NCBI RefSeq assembly: GCF_900116545.1
Contig: NZ_FPCK01000001.1
Span: 558,001-622,000, forward strand
Direction of reading: 5' to 3'
Length of the DNA: 64,000 nucleotides
Source: Devosia crocina
GTDB taxonomy: Bacteria > Pseudomonadota > Alphaproteobacteria > Rhizobiales > Devosiaceae
How positions within the stretch are numbered: position 1 is the stretch's first letter; every line of letters starts with the position of its first letter. Both the position numbers and the translations under genes were made by a program. The notes beneath the pieces were generated by a model. The model was not told the origin of the DNA. It was given only the letters and a program-made list of their open reading frames with translations, and did not search any database. Below are positions 1-8,436 of the stretch, piece after piece.

Positions 1-18
1 AGCCTATCGGAATATTAC

Positions 19-1182
19 ATGAAAATCTCGTCCATCACCCTTACACCCATCCAGACCCATCGCCGCACCGGCTCGATCAGCTCCCATCTGATCCTGCAGC
101 TGCATACCGACGAGGGGCTGACGGGCATCGGGGAAATTTCCGATCTTGATTGCTACCGCATGTATATGCCCGATGTGGACGCAGTGCGGCTGGGTATCGA
201 GAAGATCGTGCTCGGGCGGGACCCCTTCGCCATTCAGGCGCTGCACACTGAAATGGCGCAGTATCTGCACAACTATTTCCTGTCCGCGCCGAGCTATCCG
301 CCATTCACGCCTGCCTCCCAGATCGCTGCGGGCATCGACATGGCCTGCTACGACATCGTGGGCAAGGCGCTGGACACTCCGGTCTACAATCTGCTCGGCG
401 GCAAGAGCCGGGATACGATGGAGATCTGCTACCCGCTGTTCCAGGTCCGGGCAGAAGAGGATTACGAAAAGAACCTCGGCTATATAGCCGAACTGCTGGA
501 AAAGGGCATTTCCCGCTTCCGCTACTATGTCGGCGTCGACTTCAACAAGGACGGAAAATTTCTCGCCGCCGTCCGGGAGCGCTTCGGCGACCGCGTCATG
601 CTCAAGGCGCTCGATTTCCAGGCCCGCCATTACTGGAAAGACACGCTCCGTGCCTATGACCGGCTCAAGCAGTTTGGCTTCGAGCTGATCGAGAGCCCCA
701 GCTGGCGCGAGGATTTCGAGGGCATGTCGGAGCTGCGCCGGCGTGTCGACGTCGAAATTTCCGAACACTGTTCCTCGGCAACCCAGGCCATGCAGATGAT
801 CCGCGCCGGTGCCGTGGACGTGTTCAATATCACGGTCAATTCCGGTGGCCTCCTGCAGGTCAAGAAGCTCATGGCGCTGGCCGAGCTCGCCGGCATCAGG
901 GTGCTGATCGGCACCACGCAGGAGCTGAGCATTGGCAGTGCAGCCCATGCTCATCTCGGCGCTTCCGTGCCGGATCTGCATGTCGCCTCCGACACTGTGG
1001 GGCCGCTCCTTTATGTCGAAGACGTCGTCAAGGAGCGCATTCGGTTCGAAGGCAACCGCCTCGTCATTCCGACCGGTCCGGGGCTCGGCATGGAGCTCGA
1101 TCTCGATGCGCTTGAGACCCTGCGCGCGCCCCTCGTTGAATGGGATCGTGCCGCCCATGGAGCGGGCTACGTCTCGAATTGA
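19..1182 (+). CDS. Enolase-superfamily (MR/MLE) protein lacking the usual catalytic lysines
   Basis: A 387-residue protein with the enolase-superfamily layout: an N-terminal capping domain (about 1-125) and a TIM barrel. The three expected metal ligands are visible as D199 (ALDFQ), E225 (LIESP) and E249 (ISEH). The second-strand KxK site reads FRYYVG (R168, Y170), and the later NIK position reads NIT (T272), so the general-base lysines of muconate-cycloisomerase-type enzymes are replaced. It may be a sugar-acid dehydratase with other chemistry, or a non-canonical member; the substrate cannot be read from sequence. It lies 49 bp before an IlvD/Edd dehydratase and a DHDPS-family gene in the same direction, which fits sugar-acid catabolism. 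Upstream context and any promoter lie outside the window. Family call firm, function open. Confidence 0.85.
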   Translation: MKISSITLTPIQTHRRTGSISSHLILQLHTDEGLTGIGEISDLDCYRMYMPDVDAVRLGIEKIVLGRDPFAIQALHTEMAQYLHNYFLSAPSYPPFTPASQIAAGIDMACYDIVGKALDTPVYNLLGGKSRDTMEICYPLFQVRAEEDYEKNLGYIAELLEKGISRFRYYVGVDFNKDGKFLAAVRERFGDRVMLKALDFQARHYWKDTLRAYDRLKQFGFELIESPSWREDFEGMSELRRRVDVEISEHCSSATQAMQMIRAGAVDVFNITVNSGGLLQVKKLMALAELAGIRVLIGTTQELSIGSAAHAHLGASVPDLHVASDTVGPLLYVEDVVKERIRFEGNRLVIPTGPGLGMELDLDALETLRAPLVEWDRAAHGAGYVSN

Positions 1183-1231
1183 CCATGCCGCCACGCCTTG
1201 ACTTTAGCCTGTTTGCCCGGAGGGCGTTCCG

Positions 1232-2971
1232 ATGACATCGAACCGCAAATTGCCCCACGAACTACGCAGCGCTCGCTGGCTCGGTCCCGATGATCTGCGC
1301 AGCTTCGGCCACCGCTCGCGCCTGATGCAATTGGGCTATTCGGAAGCGGACTTTTTGAACAAACCGCTGATCGGCGTCCTCAATACCTGGTCCGAAATTA
1401 ACCCCTGCCATTCGCACTTCCGCGAGCGTGCCCAGGACGTCAAGCGCGGCGTGGCGCAGGCCGGCGGCTTTGCCGTCGAAATGCCCTCGCTTTCGGTCGA
1501 CGAGAGCTTCACCAAGCCCACATCAATGCTCTATCGCAACATGCTGGCGATGGAAGCGGAGGAGATGATCCGGTCGCACCCCTTCGATGGCGTGGTGCTG
1601 ATGGGAGGCTGCGACAAGACCACGCCGGGCCTCGTCATGGGGGCTCTGAGCGCTGGGGTACCCTTCATCTATCTGCCCGCTGGTCCCATGCTGCGCGGGC
1701 ACTATGCCGGCAAGATCCTCGGCTCGGGATCGGATGCCTGGAAATATTGGGACGAGCGGCGCGCCGGCAATATTTCCGACGCCGAATGGCTGGGCATCCA
1801 GGGTGGCATTGCCCGCTCGGCCGGGGTCTGCATGACTATGGGCACAGCCTCAACCATGACCGCCATCGCCGAAGCCATGGGACTGAGCTTGCCCGGCGCA
1901 TCCTCGATCCCGGCTGTCGATTCAGGCCACCAGCGCATGTCCGCCGATTGCGGCCGGCGTATCGTCGACATGGCCTGGGAAGGGCTCACGCCCGACAAAA
2001 TCGTCACCGAAGCGGCTGTCCAGAACGCCGCCATTGTGGCGATGGCGACCGGCTGCTCGACCAATGCGGTCGTTCACCTCATCGCCATGGCGCGCCGGGC
2101 CGGAGTTGATCTCGATCTCGATACGCTCGATGCGCTTGGCCGCACCACGCCGCTCATCGCCAATGTCCGTCCTTCGGGCACCGGTTATCTCATGGAAGAC
2201 TTCTTCTATGCAGGCGGCCTGCGTGCACTGATGAAGCAGATCGAAGCGCGCCTCGACACCTCCTGCCTCACCGTCACCGGCAAGACCCTTGGCGAAGGGC
2301 TCGAAGGAGCAGAAATCTATAATGACGACGTCATCCGCCCGCTTTCGAATCCGGTTTATGCCGAGGGCTCGCTGGCCGTGCTGCGGGGCAATCTTTGCCC
2401 CGATGGCGCGGTGATCAAGCCTGCAGCGTGCGATCCCAAATACCATGTCCATCAGGGGCCGGCCCTTGTTTACGACAGCTATCCGGAGATGAAGAAGGCC
2501 ATCGAGGACGAAAATCTCGAGGTGACGCCCGACCACGTGCTGGTGCTTCGCAATGCCGGTCCGCAAGGGGGGCCGGGCATGCCTGAATGGGGCATGCTGC
2601 CCATCCCCAAGGCGCTGATCAAGCAGGGGCACCGCGACATGCTGCGCATTTCAGATGCGCGTATGTCCGGCACGTCCTATGGCGCCTGCGTGCTTCATGT
2701 CGCGCCCGAAAGCTTTGTGGGCGGTCCGCTGGCCCTTCTCAAGACCGGGGACATCGTCCGCCTCGACCTGCCCAATCGTCGGCTCGACATGCTGGTCGAC
2801 GAGGCTGAGATCGCCCGCCGTCGTGAGGCCTGGATCCCGCCGGTCCCCCATTTCGAACGGGGCTGGGGCTGGATCTATTCCAAGCACGTCACCCAGGCCG
2901 ACAAGGGCTGCGACTTCGATTTCCTGGAACGCAGCTTCGGCCCCGCAGCCGGCGAACCCGATATCTTCTGA
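1232..2971 (+). CDS. IlvD/Edd-family sugar-acid dehydratase, L-arabinonate dehydratase type
   Basis: A 579-residue protein with the cysteines that hold the [2Fe-2S] cluster in pentonate dehydratases: C59 (NPCHSH), C127 (GGCDKT) and C200 (AGVCMT). These match the positions I recall for the characterised Rhizobium L-arabinonate dehydratase, which is also about 579 residues. The serine proposed as catalytic base lies in DARMSGTSYG near residue 479. The family dehydrates L-arabinonate, D-fuconate or related aldonates to 2-keto-3-deoxy acids with Mg2+. A strong ribosome site GGAGGG (1219-1224) fixes the ATG. The DHDPS-family gene begins 9 bp after the stop and would take the keto-deoxy product. 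Alternatives are xylonate or gluconate dehydratase; a housekeeping IlvD is less likely given the context. Confidence 0.9.
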   Translation: MTSNRKLPHELRSARWLGPDDLRSFGHRSRLMQLGYSEADFLNKPLIGVLNTWSEINPCHSHFRERAQDVKRGVAQAGGFAVEMPSLSVDESFTKPTSMLYRNMLAMEAEEMIRSHPFDGVVLMGGCDKTTPGLVMGALSAGVPFIYLPAGPMLRGHYAGKILGSGSDAWKYWDERRAGNISDAEWLGIQGGIARSAGVCMTMGTASTMTAIAEAMGLSLPGASSIPAVDSGHQRMSADCGRRIVDMAWEGLTPDKIVTEAAVQNAAIVAMATGCSTNAVVHLIAMARRAGVDLDLDTLDALGRTTPLIANVRPSGTGYLMEDFFYAGGLRALMKQIEARLDTSCLTVTGKTLGEGLEGAEIYNDDVIRPLSNPVYAEGSLAVLRGNLCPDGAVIKPAACDPKYHVHQGPALVYDSYPEMKKAIEDENLEVTPDHVLVLRNAGPQGGPGMPEWGMLPIPKALIKQGHRDMLRISDARMSGTSYGACVLHVAPESFVGGPLALLKTGDIVRLDLPNRRLDMLVDEAEIARRREAWIPPVPHFERGWGWIYSKHVTQADKGCDFDFLERSFGPAAGEPDIF

Positions 2972-2980
2972 GGATTTTTG

Positions 2981-3877
2981 ATGACACTCACACTCGATCA
3001 GGCCCTTACGGGCATTTCCGGAATTCTGGTAACGCCCTATGACGCTTCGGGCGATATCGCGCCCGAAAAGCTGGTGCCGATCATCGATCGCGCGCTGAGT
3101 GCGGGCATGCACATGCCCGTGGTCAATGGCAATACCGGCGAATTTTATGCTCTGACGACGGATGAAGCCTGCACCATGGTGCGCGAGGTCGTCTCCATGG
3201 TTGACGGGCGCGCTCCGGTTCTGGCCGGTGTCGGCCGCGGTATTCGCGATGCCTGCCGCCTGGCGGAAGCCTCAGCAAAGGCGGGCGCGACTGCGCTGAT
3301 GATCCACCAACCGCCCGATCCGTTCGTGTCCCCGCGCGGCACGGTTGATTACCTCAAGGCCGTCTCCGATGCTGCCGGCCTGCCGATGATGCTCTACCTG
3401 CGCAATGATGCGATCGGCACCAAAGCCATTGCCGAACTCTGTGCGGTCGAGGGCGTCAAGGGAGTCAAATGGGCAACGCCCAATCCCCTCAAGCTGGCCG
3501 ATGCTATCGCTGCCTGCGACCCCTCGATCGTCTGGGTCGGCGGACTTGCCGAAGTCTGGGCGCCGCCACTCTATGCGGTTGGGGCGAGGGGGTTCACTTC
3601 GGGCCTGATCAATATCTGGCCCGAGCACTCCGTCGCCATTCACGCGGCACTTTCAAGCGGCGATTACACGCAGGCCAACGCGCTGATCGCCCGCATGAGC
3701 GATTTCGAGGCCGTGCGTGCTGAAGAGCTTAACGGCACCAATGTCACCGGCGTCAAGGCAGCGTTGCAGGCCATTGGACTTGATTGCGGCCCAACCCGAC
3801 CACCCTCCGCCTGGCCGCTGACTGCCCCGCAGCAGGATCGGATCAACAAGTTCATCAGTCAGATCCGGAAAGACTGA
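2981..3877 (+). CDS. DHDPS/N-acetylneuraminate lyase family aldolase or dehydratase
   Basis: A 298-residue class I (Schiff-base) TIM-barrel enzyme. Visible family marks are the GNTGEF loop (residues 50-55), the tyrosine in MLYLRND (Y139) and the Schiff-base lysine in GVKWATPN (K163). In this setting it most likely acts on the 2-keto-3-deoxy sugar acid made by the preceding dehydratase, either cleaving it (aldolase) or dehydrating it as 2-keto-3-deoxy-L-arabonate or 5-keto-4-deoxyglucarate dehydratases do. True DHDPS for lysine synthesis is less likely. I chose ATG 2981, with GAGGA overlapping the previous stop, over the in-frame TTG one codon earlier. It is the last gene of the operon. Confidence 0.87.
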   Translation: MTLTLDQALTGISGILVTPYDASGDIAPEKLVPIIDRALSAGMHMPVVNGNTGEFYALTTDEACTMVREVVSMVDGRAPVLAGVGRGIRDACRLAEASAKAGATALMIHQPPDPFVSPRGTVDYLKAVSDAAGLPMMLYLRNDAIGTKAIAELCAVEGVKGVKWATPNPLKLADAIAACDPSIVWVGGLAEVWAPPLYAVGARGFTSGLINIWPEHSVAIHAALSSGDYTQANALIARMSDFEAVRAEELNGTNVTGVKAALQAIGLDCGPTRPPSAWPLTAPQQDRINKFISQIRKD

Positions 3878-3925
3878 TCCAGCACTTTCCCTCTGGGTCG
3901 GGCGCAGTGCGCTGCGTCCTGCCTG

Positions 3926-4249
3926 TTACTCCTCCCGCATGGCGAGTTGGGCGAACCAGTCGGCATAGGGCGTGTTGCGCGCCATATGACGGTTATAGTC
4001 GGGCGCGCCATCAGTCCACCAGGGCGCACCGCGCTCACCGAGCGCCACCTTGGCCGCATGCACTCTCGCGCGTGCCATCTTGAGTGCCATTCCGTCGTCG
4101 CGCGCCTGCCGCACCGCGCTGCGCGCCGCCATCAGCTCGCGCACAAGTTCTTCCCGCATGTTAGCACTCAGCCCCGGATCGCTCTTCCGCCAGAGCCTGC
4201 CCCGCACGACGAAGTAGCGCCCGTCCGGCGTGGCTGGATAATCCTTCAC
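3926..4249 (-). CDS. Conserved small hypothetical protein
   Basis: A 107-residue soluble, basic, helical protein beginning MKDYPATPDGRYFVVRGRLW with a middle rich in Arg, Ala and Lys. I recognise it as a type of conserved proteobacterial protein that begins PDGRY.VVRGRLWR, often mislabelled in databases and without a known role. No signal peptide or membrane segment is visible. It starts 15 bp after the stop of the SLC13-type transporter gene on the same strand, so the two are probably co-transcribed. No function is assigned. Confidence 0.7.
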   Translation of the reverse strand: MKDYPATPDGRYFVVRGRLWRKSDPGLSANMREELVRELMAARSAVRQARDDGMALKMARARVHAAKVALGERGAPWWTDGAPDYNRHMARNTPYADWFAQLAMREE

Positions 4250-4264
4250 GGGCGCCGCCTTCGC

Positions 4265-6040
4265 CTAGAAGGGGAAGAAGACGGAGATGGCGAGGACACT
4301 GGCAATCCCGACGATGACATTCATGGGCAAGCCGAGCTTGACGAAGTCGAGGAAGCGGTAGCCGCCAGCGCCATAAACAAGGGTATTGGTCTGGTACCCG
4401 ATCGGTGTTGCGAAGCTGGCGCTGGCACCGAACATGATGGTGACGACGATCGGCAGGGGGTCGATACCCAGCTGATTGGCCAGTTGGATCCCAATTGGGG
4501 TCAGCACCACCGCCACCGCGTTATTGGTGACGGTTTCGGTCAAAACCGAAGCCAGAACATAGATCGCGCCCAGGATCAGAAGCGGCGGTAATTGCGCGAT
4601 AAAGGGCGTAAGCCAAGAAACAATCAAGTTGACCGCGCCGGCATTCTCGAGCCCCTGGCCGACGATCAGCATGGCAAAAATCAGCACCAGGATCGCGCCG
4701 TCAATGGCGCCCCACGCCTCGTCCGCATCGATGCAGCGCATCAGCAGAATGACGGCCACGGCGATCATTGCGAGAACACCGATATCCATGAAGTTGATGG
4801 CGGCAAGCGACACGACCGCTGCGAGCGCTGCGATGGTGATGGGGCCGCGCGAGCGGCGGAACGCTCTGCCCGTCGGGCGCGTCACCGAAACAAGCGTCGC
4901 ATCCTCCGCAAGCGTGTCGAAGCCGTCCGGCGGCCCTTCGAGCAGCAGCCTGTCGGCCGGCTTGAGCCGTACATTGCCCAGGTCTGGGCCGGGAATGTGG
5001 TTATAGCGATTGGCTCCGAGAACGCGCACGCCGAAGCGCCGCCCCAGCGACAGATCGGACAGTTTGGAGCCGACGCTGCGCTTGTTGGGAGCCACCACCG
5101 CCTCGACGATGACGGATTCTCCTTCGCCCCTGCGGCCGCGTCCGAGATAAAGGTCGGGCATGTCGTTCAGCGTAAGGAGTTCGGCCGTCGTCCCCATAAC
5201 GATCAGCACGTCCTTGTCCTGGAGCTGCAGCTCTCCGATCTCGCTGCGCAGGATTTCCCCGCCCCGGCGAATGCCGGTCACCCGCACGCCGGGCCGGTTG
5301 AAGCGCGCGATCTGGGACAGTGTCCGTTCGCCGAAGACCGAGGCGTCGCGGATCAGCACTTCGGAAAGAAATTCGAGATCGCCCTCCGCTTTGGCTTCTT
5401 TTTCCACCCTCGGCAGCAGCAAGGGGCCGAGCAGCAGCAGCACGATAGAGCCCGTGAGCGCTGTAACGATACCCACCGGCGTGATGTCGAAGATGTTCAT
5501 TGCCGGCATGCCGTTGTCGCGCGCGACGCCATCGACCAGGAGATTGGTGGATGTGCCGATCAGCGTGCAGGTTCCGCCCAGAATGGCGACAAAGGACAGC
5601 GGCATCAAAAGCCGGGTCGGCGCGATGCCCGACGCCTTGGCGAGACGCACCACGATGGGAATCATGATCAGCACCATGGGCGTGTTGTTCATGAAAGCCG
5701 AGGCGACCATGACGCAGGCGAGCACCACCACAACCGTCAGCATCGGCCGGTCGCCTGCGCGGGCGGTAATCGCGCCCGCCACCGCTTCGATCACACCGGT
5801 TCTCACCAGCGCGCCGGAGAGGACGAACATGGCGGCAATGGTGATCGGGGCTGAGTTGGAGAACACCGCCATCACCTGGGAGGTGTCGAGAAACCCGAAA
5901 ACCACATAGATCGCAGCAGCTGCAATCGCGGGCACTTCAGGCGGATATTTCTCCCACACGAAGGCGGCAAAAAGCCCCGCCAAAACTAGGAGGGCAAAGA
6001 TGGGCTCGTAGCCGGCAATCAGATTGGACAAGAACGGCAT
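4265..6040 (-). CDS. SLC13/DASS-type permease with two RCK_C (TrkA_C) domains
   Basis: A 591-residue integral membrane protein. Hydrophobic helices fill about residues 1-210 and 395-591. The loop between them holds two ligand-binding RCK_C-like domains (about 215-290 and 300-385; DKDVLIVMG and ADRLLLEGP end the two units). The transporter signatures GTSTNLLVDG and, near the C-terminus, TNTLVYGAGGYRF are characteristic of the sodium/anion symporter superfamily that carries sulphate, citrate or dicarboxylates. The paired RCK_C insertion marks the subgroup often annotated as SLC13 family or sulphur-deprivation response (SAC1-like) permeases. The substrate cannot be deduced. The gene is divergent from the trehalose operon and followed at 15 bp by a small conserved gene. 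Confidence 0.88.
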   Translation of the reverse strand: MPFLSNLIAGYEPIFALLVLAGLFAAFVWEKYPPEVPAIAAAAIYVVFGFLDTSQVMAVFSNSAPITIAAMFVLSGALVRTGVIEAVAGAITARAGDRPMLTVVVVLACVMVASAFMNNTPMVLIMIPIVVRLAKASGIAPTRLLMPLSFVAILGGTCTLIGTSTNLLVDGVARDNGMPAMNIFDITPVGIVTALTGSIVLLLLGPLLLPRVEKEAKAEGDLEFLSEVLIRDASVFGERTLSQIARFNRPGVRVTGIRRGGEILRSEIGELQLQDKDVLIVMGTTAELLTLNDMPDLYLGRGRRGEGESVIVEAVVAPNKRSVGSKLSDLSLGRRFGVRVLGANRYNHIPGPDLGNVRLKPADRLLLEGPPDGFDTLAEDATLVSVTRPTGRAFRRSRGPITIAALAAVVSLAAINFMDIGVLAMIAVAVILLMRCIDADEAWGAIDGAILVLIFAMLIVGQGLENAGAVNLIVSWLTPFIAQLPPLLILGAIYVLASVLTETVTNNAVAVVLTPIGIQLANQLGIDPLPIVVTIMFGASASFATPIGYQTNTLVYGAGGYRFLDFVKLGLPMNVIVGIASVLAISVFFPF

Positions 6041-6585
6041 GAAGTCTCCGGCAACAACGAGTCATGCCTCTTACCACGCCACCGGGGGAGGGACAGCGTC
6101 TGTTTGGCCCATTGAAAATTGTTGCCGTGGCTTCTGGTTCCGTCCGAACAGCGCCAAGTCCGCAATTGTCTGCCGCGCATCGATTTGCACAGGCGTCCAA
6201 TCGTCATTCGCATACAGAACGATCGTCACAACGCTGTTTTACTCCCGCCCCGAGCAGTCAGCTTCGGCCGGTGGCGCGACGAAAAGGACAGTCGCATAGG
6301 CTAGGTCATCTTGATGCTGCGCCTCCTCGCCAGTCCAGCACTTGTGCCCGCAACCTTGCCTAGGATGCCCAGACTGTTCAGAGCTGTTCATGTCGACGCA
6401 TCCGCTTAACACTTCCAATACCTCGACCTTGGCCGAGGATGCCAAAGTCAGCTTCGACCCGGCAGAACTGTGGGCGACCGATGCGTCCGTGGCCGTTTCC
6501 GTTTGCAGTGGGCAACACACACGTTCGCAGCGGAACCAGCGGGGAGGGCGCTCGTTGTCAGAACACCTTTTCGCCGGAACGTGTC
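6041..6585. other. Intergenic region between divergent permease and treZ genes
   Basis: 545 bases between the divergent SLC13-type gene and treZ. It must hold both promoters. Open frames here, including one running into treZ from 6439, have no recognisable protein signature and lack good ribosome sites. I see no RNA gene, no strong hairpin and no direct repeats. Confidence 0.5.
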
Positions 6586-8436
6586 ATGTCGTCTGTCCAA
6601 GTATTCGGTGCCGTTCCCAACGATACCGGTGCCTATTTTCGCGTCTGGGCTCAGGGCCGCGATCATGTCACCGTCACCATTGAAGGCTTAGGCACTTTCT
6701 CGTTGGCGGCGGAAGGTGCAGGCTATTTCAGCGCCGAGGTCGCGGGAGCAGGGGTGGGCGCGCGTTATACTTTCAGCATCGATGGTGGACCGGCAGTTCC
6801 AGACCTCGCCTCGCGCTGGCAGCCAGAGGACAGCGCCGGGCCCTCGGTTATCGTCTCCTCTGATTTTGCCTGGACCGACGAAAAATGGCCTGGCGTCCGG
6901 GACCATGACCAGGTCATCTACGAAGTCCACATCGGCACTTTCACGCCCGAAGGTACGTGGCGCGCAGCGGCGGAAAGACTTCCCTTTTTGAGCGATCTTG
7001 GCGTGACCGTGCTGCAGGTCATGCCCGTGGGTGCCTTCGCGGCACCCTTCGGCTGGGGCTATGACACAGTGCTGCCCTATGCTCCCCATGGCCCCTATGG
7101 GACGCCGGAAGACATGCGCGTCTTTGTCGACCGCGCCCATAGCCTGGGGATCGGGGTCATTCTCGATGTCGTTTACAACCATGTCGGGCTTGGCGAGCAT
7201 TACCATGCCTATTCCGACCACTACCTGACGAGCCGGGAAGAAGACGAATGGGGTTCGGGCTTCAATTTCGATGGTGAGCACGCCCAGGCGGTGCGCGACT
7301 TCATCATCGGCAATGCCGTCTACTGGATCAGGGATTTCCACATCGACGGTTTGCGGATCGACGCCGTCCAGGCCATGATCGACGGGAGCGAGGATCATAT
7401 CCTTTCAGCGCTCACCCGCGCGGTTCGCGAGGCGGCCAGTCCGCGCTCCGCCTATGTGGTGGTCGAGAACCAGCCACAGGAACGCCGCATGATCGAGGCG
7501 CCTGACAATGGCGGTTCTGGCGTCGATGGCATGTATAACGACGATTTCCAGCATGCCGTCCGCGTCGCTGCAACCGGACACGACGATTTCTATTATCGCG
7601 ATTATCGCGGCACCGCGCAGGAACTGGTTTCGAGCCTTAAATATGGGTTTCTTTATCAGGGCCAGCGCTCGGATATGCGCGAGAAGGCCTATGGCACCTA
7701 TAATCTGGACACCCCAGCCCGCCACTTCGTCCATTTCCTTGAAAATCACGATCAGGTGGCCAATTCTGCCCGTGGCTTTCGTCTGTCGAGCCTTGTCAGC
7801 CCAGCCCGGTTGCGTGCCATCTCGGCTTTGCTGCTGCTCGGTCCGCAAACTCCGTCGCTCTTCCAGGGACAGGAATTCGGCTCGACGCGGCCATTCTTCT
7901 ATTTCTTTGGCGTCGATGGCGATCATGCCCGCGCGGTGATCGAGGGGCGCAAGGCCTCGCTCGCGAATTTCCCCGGCGTCGCCGATCCAGCCATGGGCGA
8001 TGCTCTTGCCGATCCCACCGACGTAAGCACCTTCGAACGCAGCAAGCTCGACTGGTCCGAAGCCGTGAGCCGCGCGCACTTGGTCAAGCTGCACCGCGAT
8101 CTCCTCCGGATCCGGCGTGAAGACCAAGCTTTCTCCCAGCGATCGCAAAGGCGGATCGATGGCGCCGTGCTCGGCGAGCATGCCCTCGTGCTGCGTTACC
8201 TCACGCCCAATCCCGCCGATCACCGCCTGATCCTTTTCAATCTCGGTAGAGACCTGCCCATGGCCGTTACGTCAGAACCGCTCCTTGCTCCCCCCGAAGG
8301 TCATCGCTGGTCCCTTGCTTGGTCGAGCGAACATCCGGCCTATGATGGGGCGGGCCGCCGCCCGGTCGATCCCGAGCAGTTCTGGATCCTGCCTTCAGAC
8401 TGCGCGCTCCTCCTCGGCACCGAGGTGCGCCAGTGA
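6586..8436 (+). CDS. treZ: Malto-oligosyltrehalose trehalohydrolase (first copy)
   Basis: A 616-residue GH13 enzyme that releases trehalose from maltooligosyl-trehalose. An N-terminal E-set/CBM48-like domain (about 5-95) precedes the (beta/alpha)8 barrel. The four GH13 regions are present: DVVYNH (194-199), GLRIDA with nucleophile D259, VVVEN with acid E294, and FLENHDQ with D389. Frame continuity would allow a start at 6439, but the first 49 residues of that version look non-coding and the family homology begins with MSSVQVFGAV, so I place the start at ATG 6586. The stop overlaps the treY start, showing an operon with it. Cytoplasmic; makes a compatible solute from glycogen or maltodextrin. 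Confidence 0.93.
   Translation: MSSVQVFGAVPNDTGAYFRVWAQGRDHVTVTIEGLGTFSLAAEGAGYFSAEVAGAGVGARYTFSIDGGPAVPDLASRWQPEDSAGPSVIVSSDFAWTDEKWPGVRDHDQVIYEVHIGTFTPEGTWRAAAERLPFLSDLGVTVLQVMPVGAFAAPFGWGYDTVLPYAPHGPYGTPEDMRVFVDRAHSLGIGVILDVVYNHVGLGEHYHAYSDHYLTSREEDEWGSGFNFDGEHAQAVRDFIIGNAVYWIRDFHIDGLRIDAVQAMIDGSEDHILSALTRAVREAASPRSAYVVVENQPQERRMIEAPDNGGSGVDGMYNDDFQHAVRVAATGHDDFYYRDYRGTAQELVSSLKYGFLYQGQRSDMREKAYGTYNLDTPARHFVHFLENHDQVANSARGFRLSSLVSPARLRAISALLLLGPQTPSLFQGQEFGSTRPFFYFFGVDGDHARAVIEGRKASLANFPGVADPAMGDALADPTDVSTFERSKLDWSEAVSRAHLVKLHRDLLRIRREDQAFSQRSQRRIDGAVLGEHALVLRYLTPNPADHRLILFNLGRDLPMAVTSEPLLAPPEGHRWSLAWSSEHPAYDGAGRRPVDPEQFWILPSDCALLLGTEVRQ

Noticed and set aside
4592..5854. 420-residue plus-strand frame rich in His, Asp, Arg and Gly
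   Set aside because: Antisense of the SLC13 permease; high-GC codon bias keeps the opposite strand open. Composition is typical of a shadow frame.
6439..6585. N-terminal extension of the first TreZ by 49 residues
   Set aside because: The extension has no TreZ-like sequence and an odd composition; homology starts at MSSVQVFGAV.
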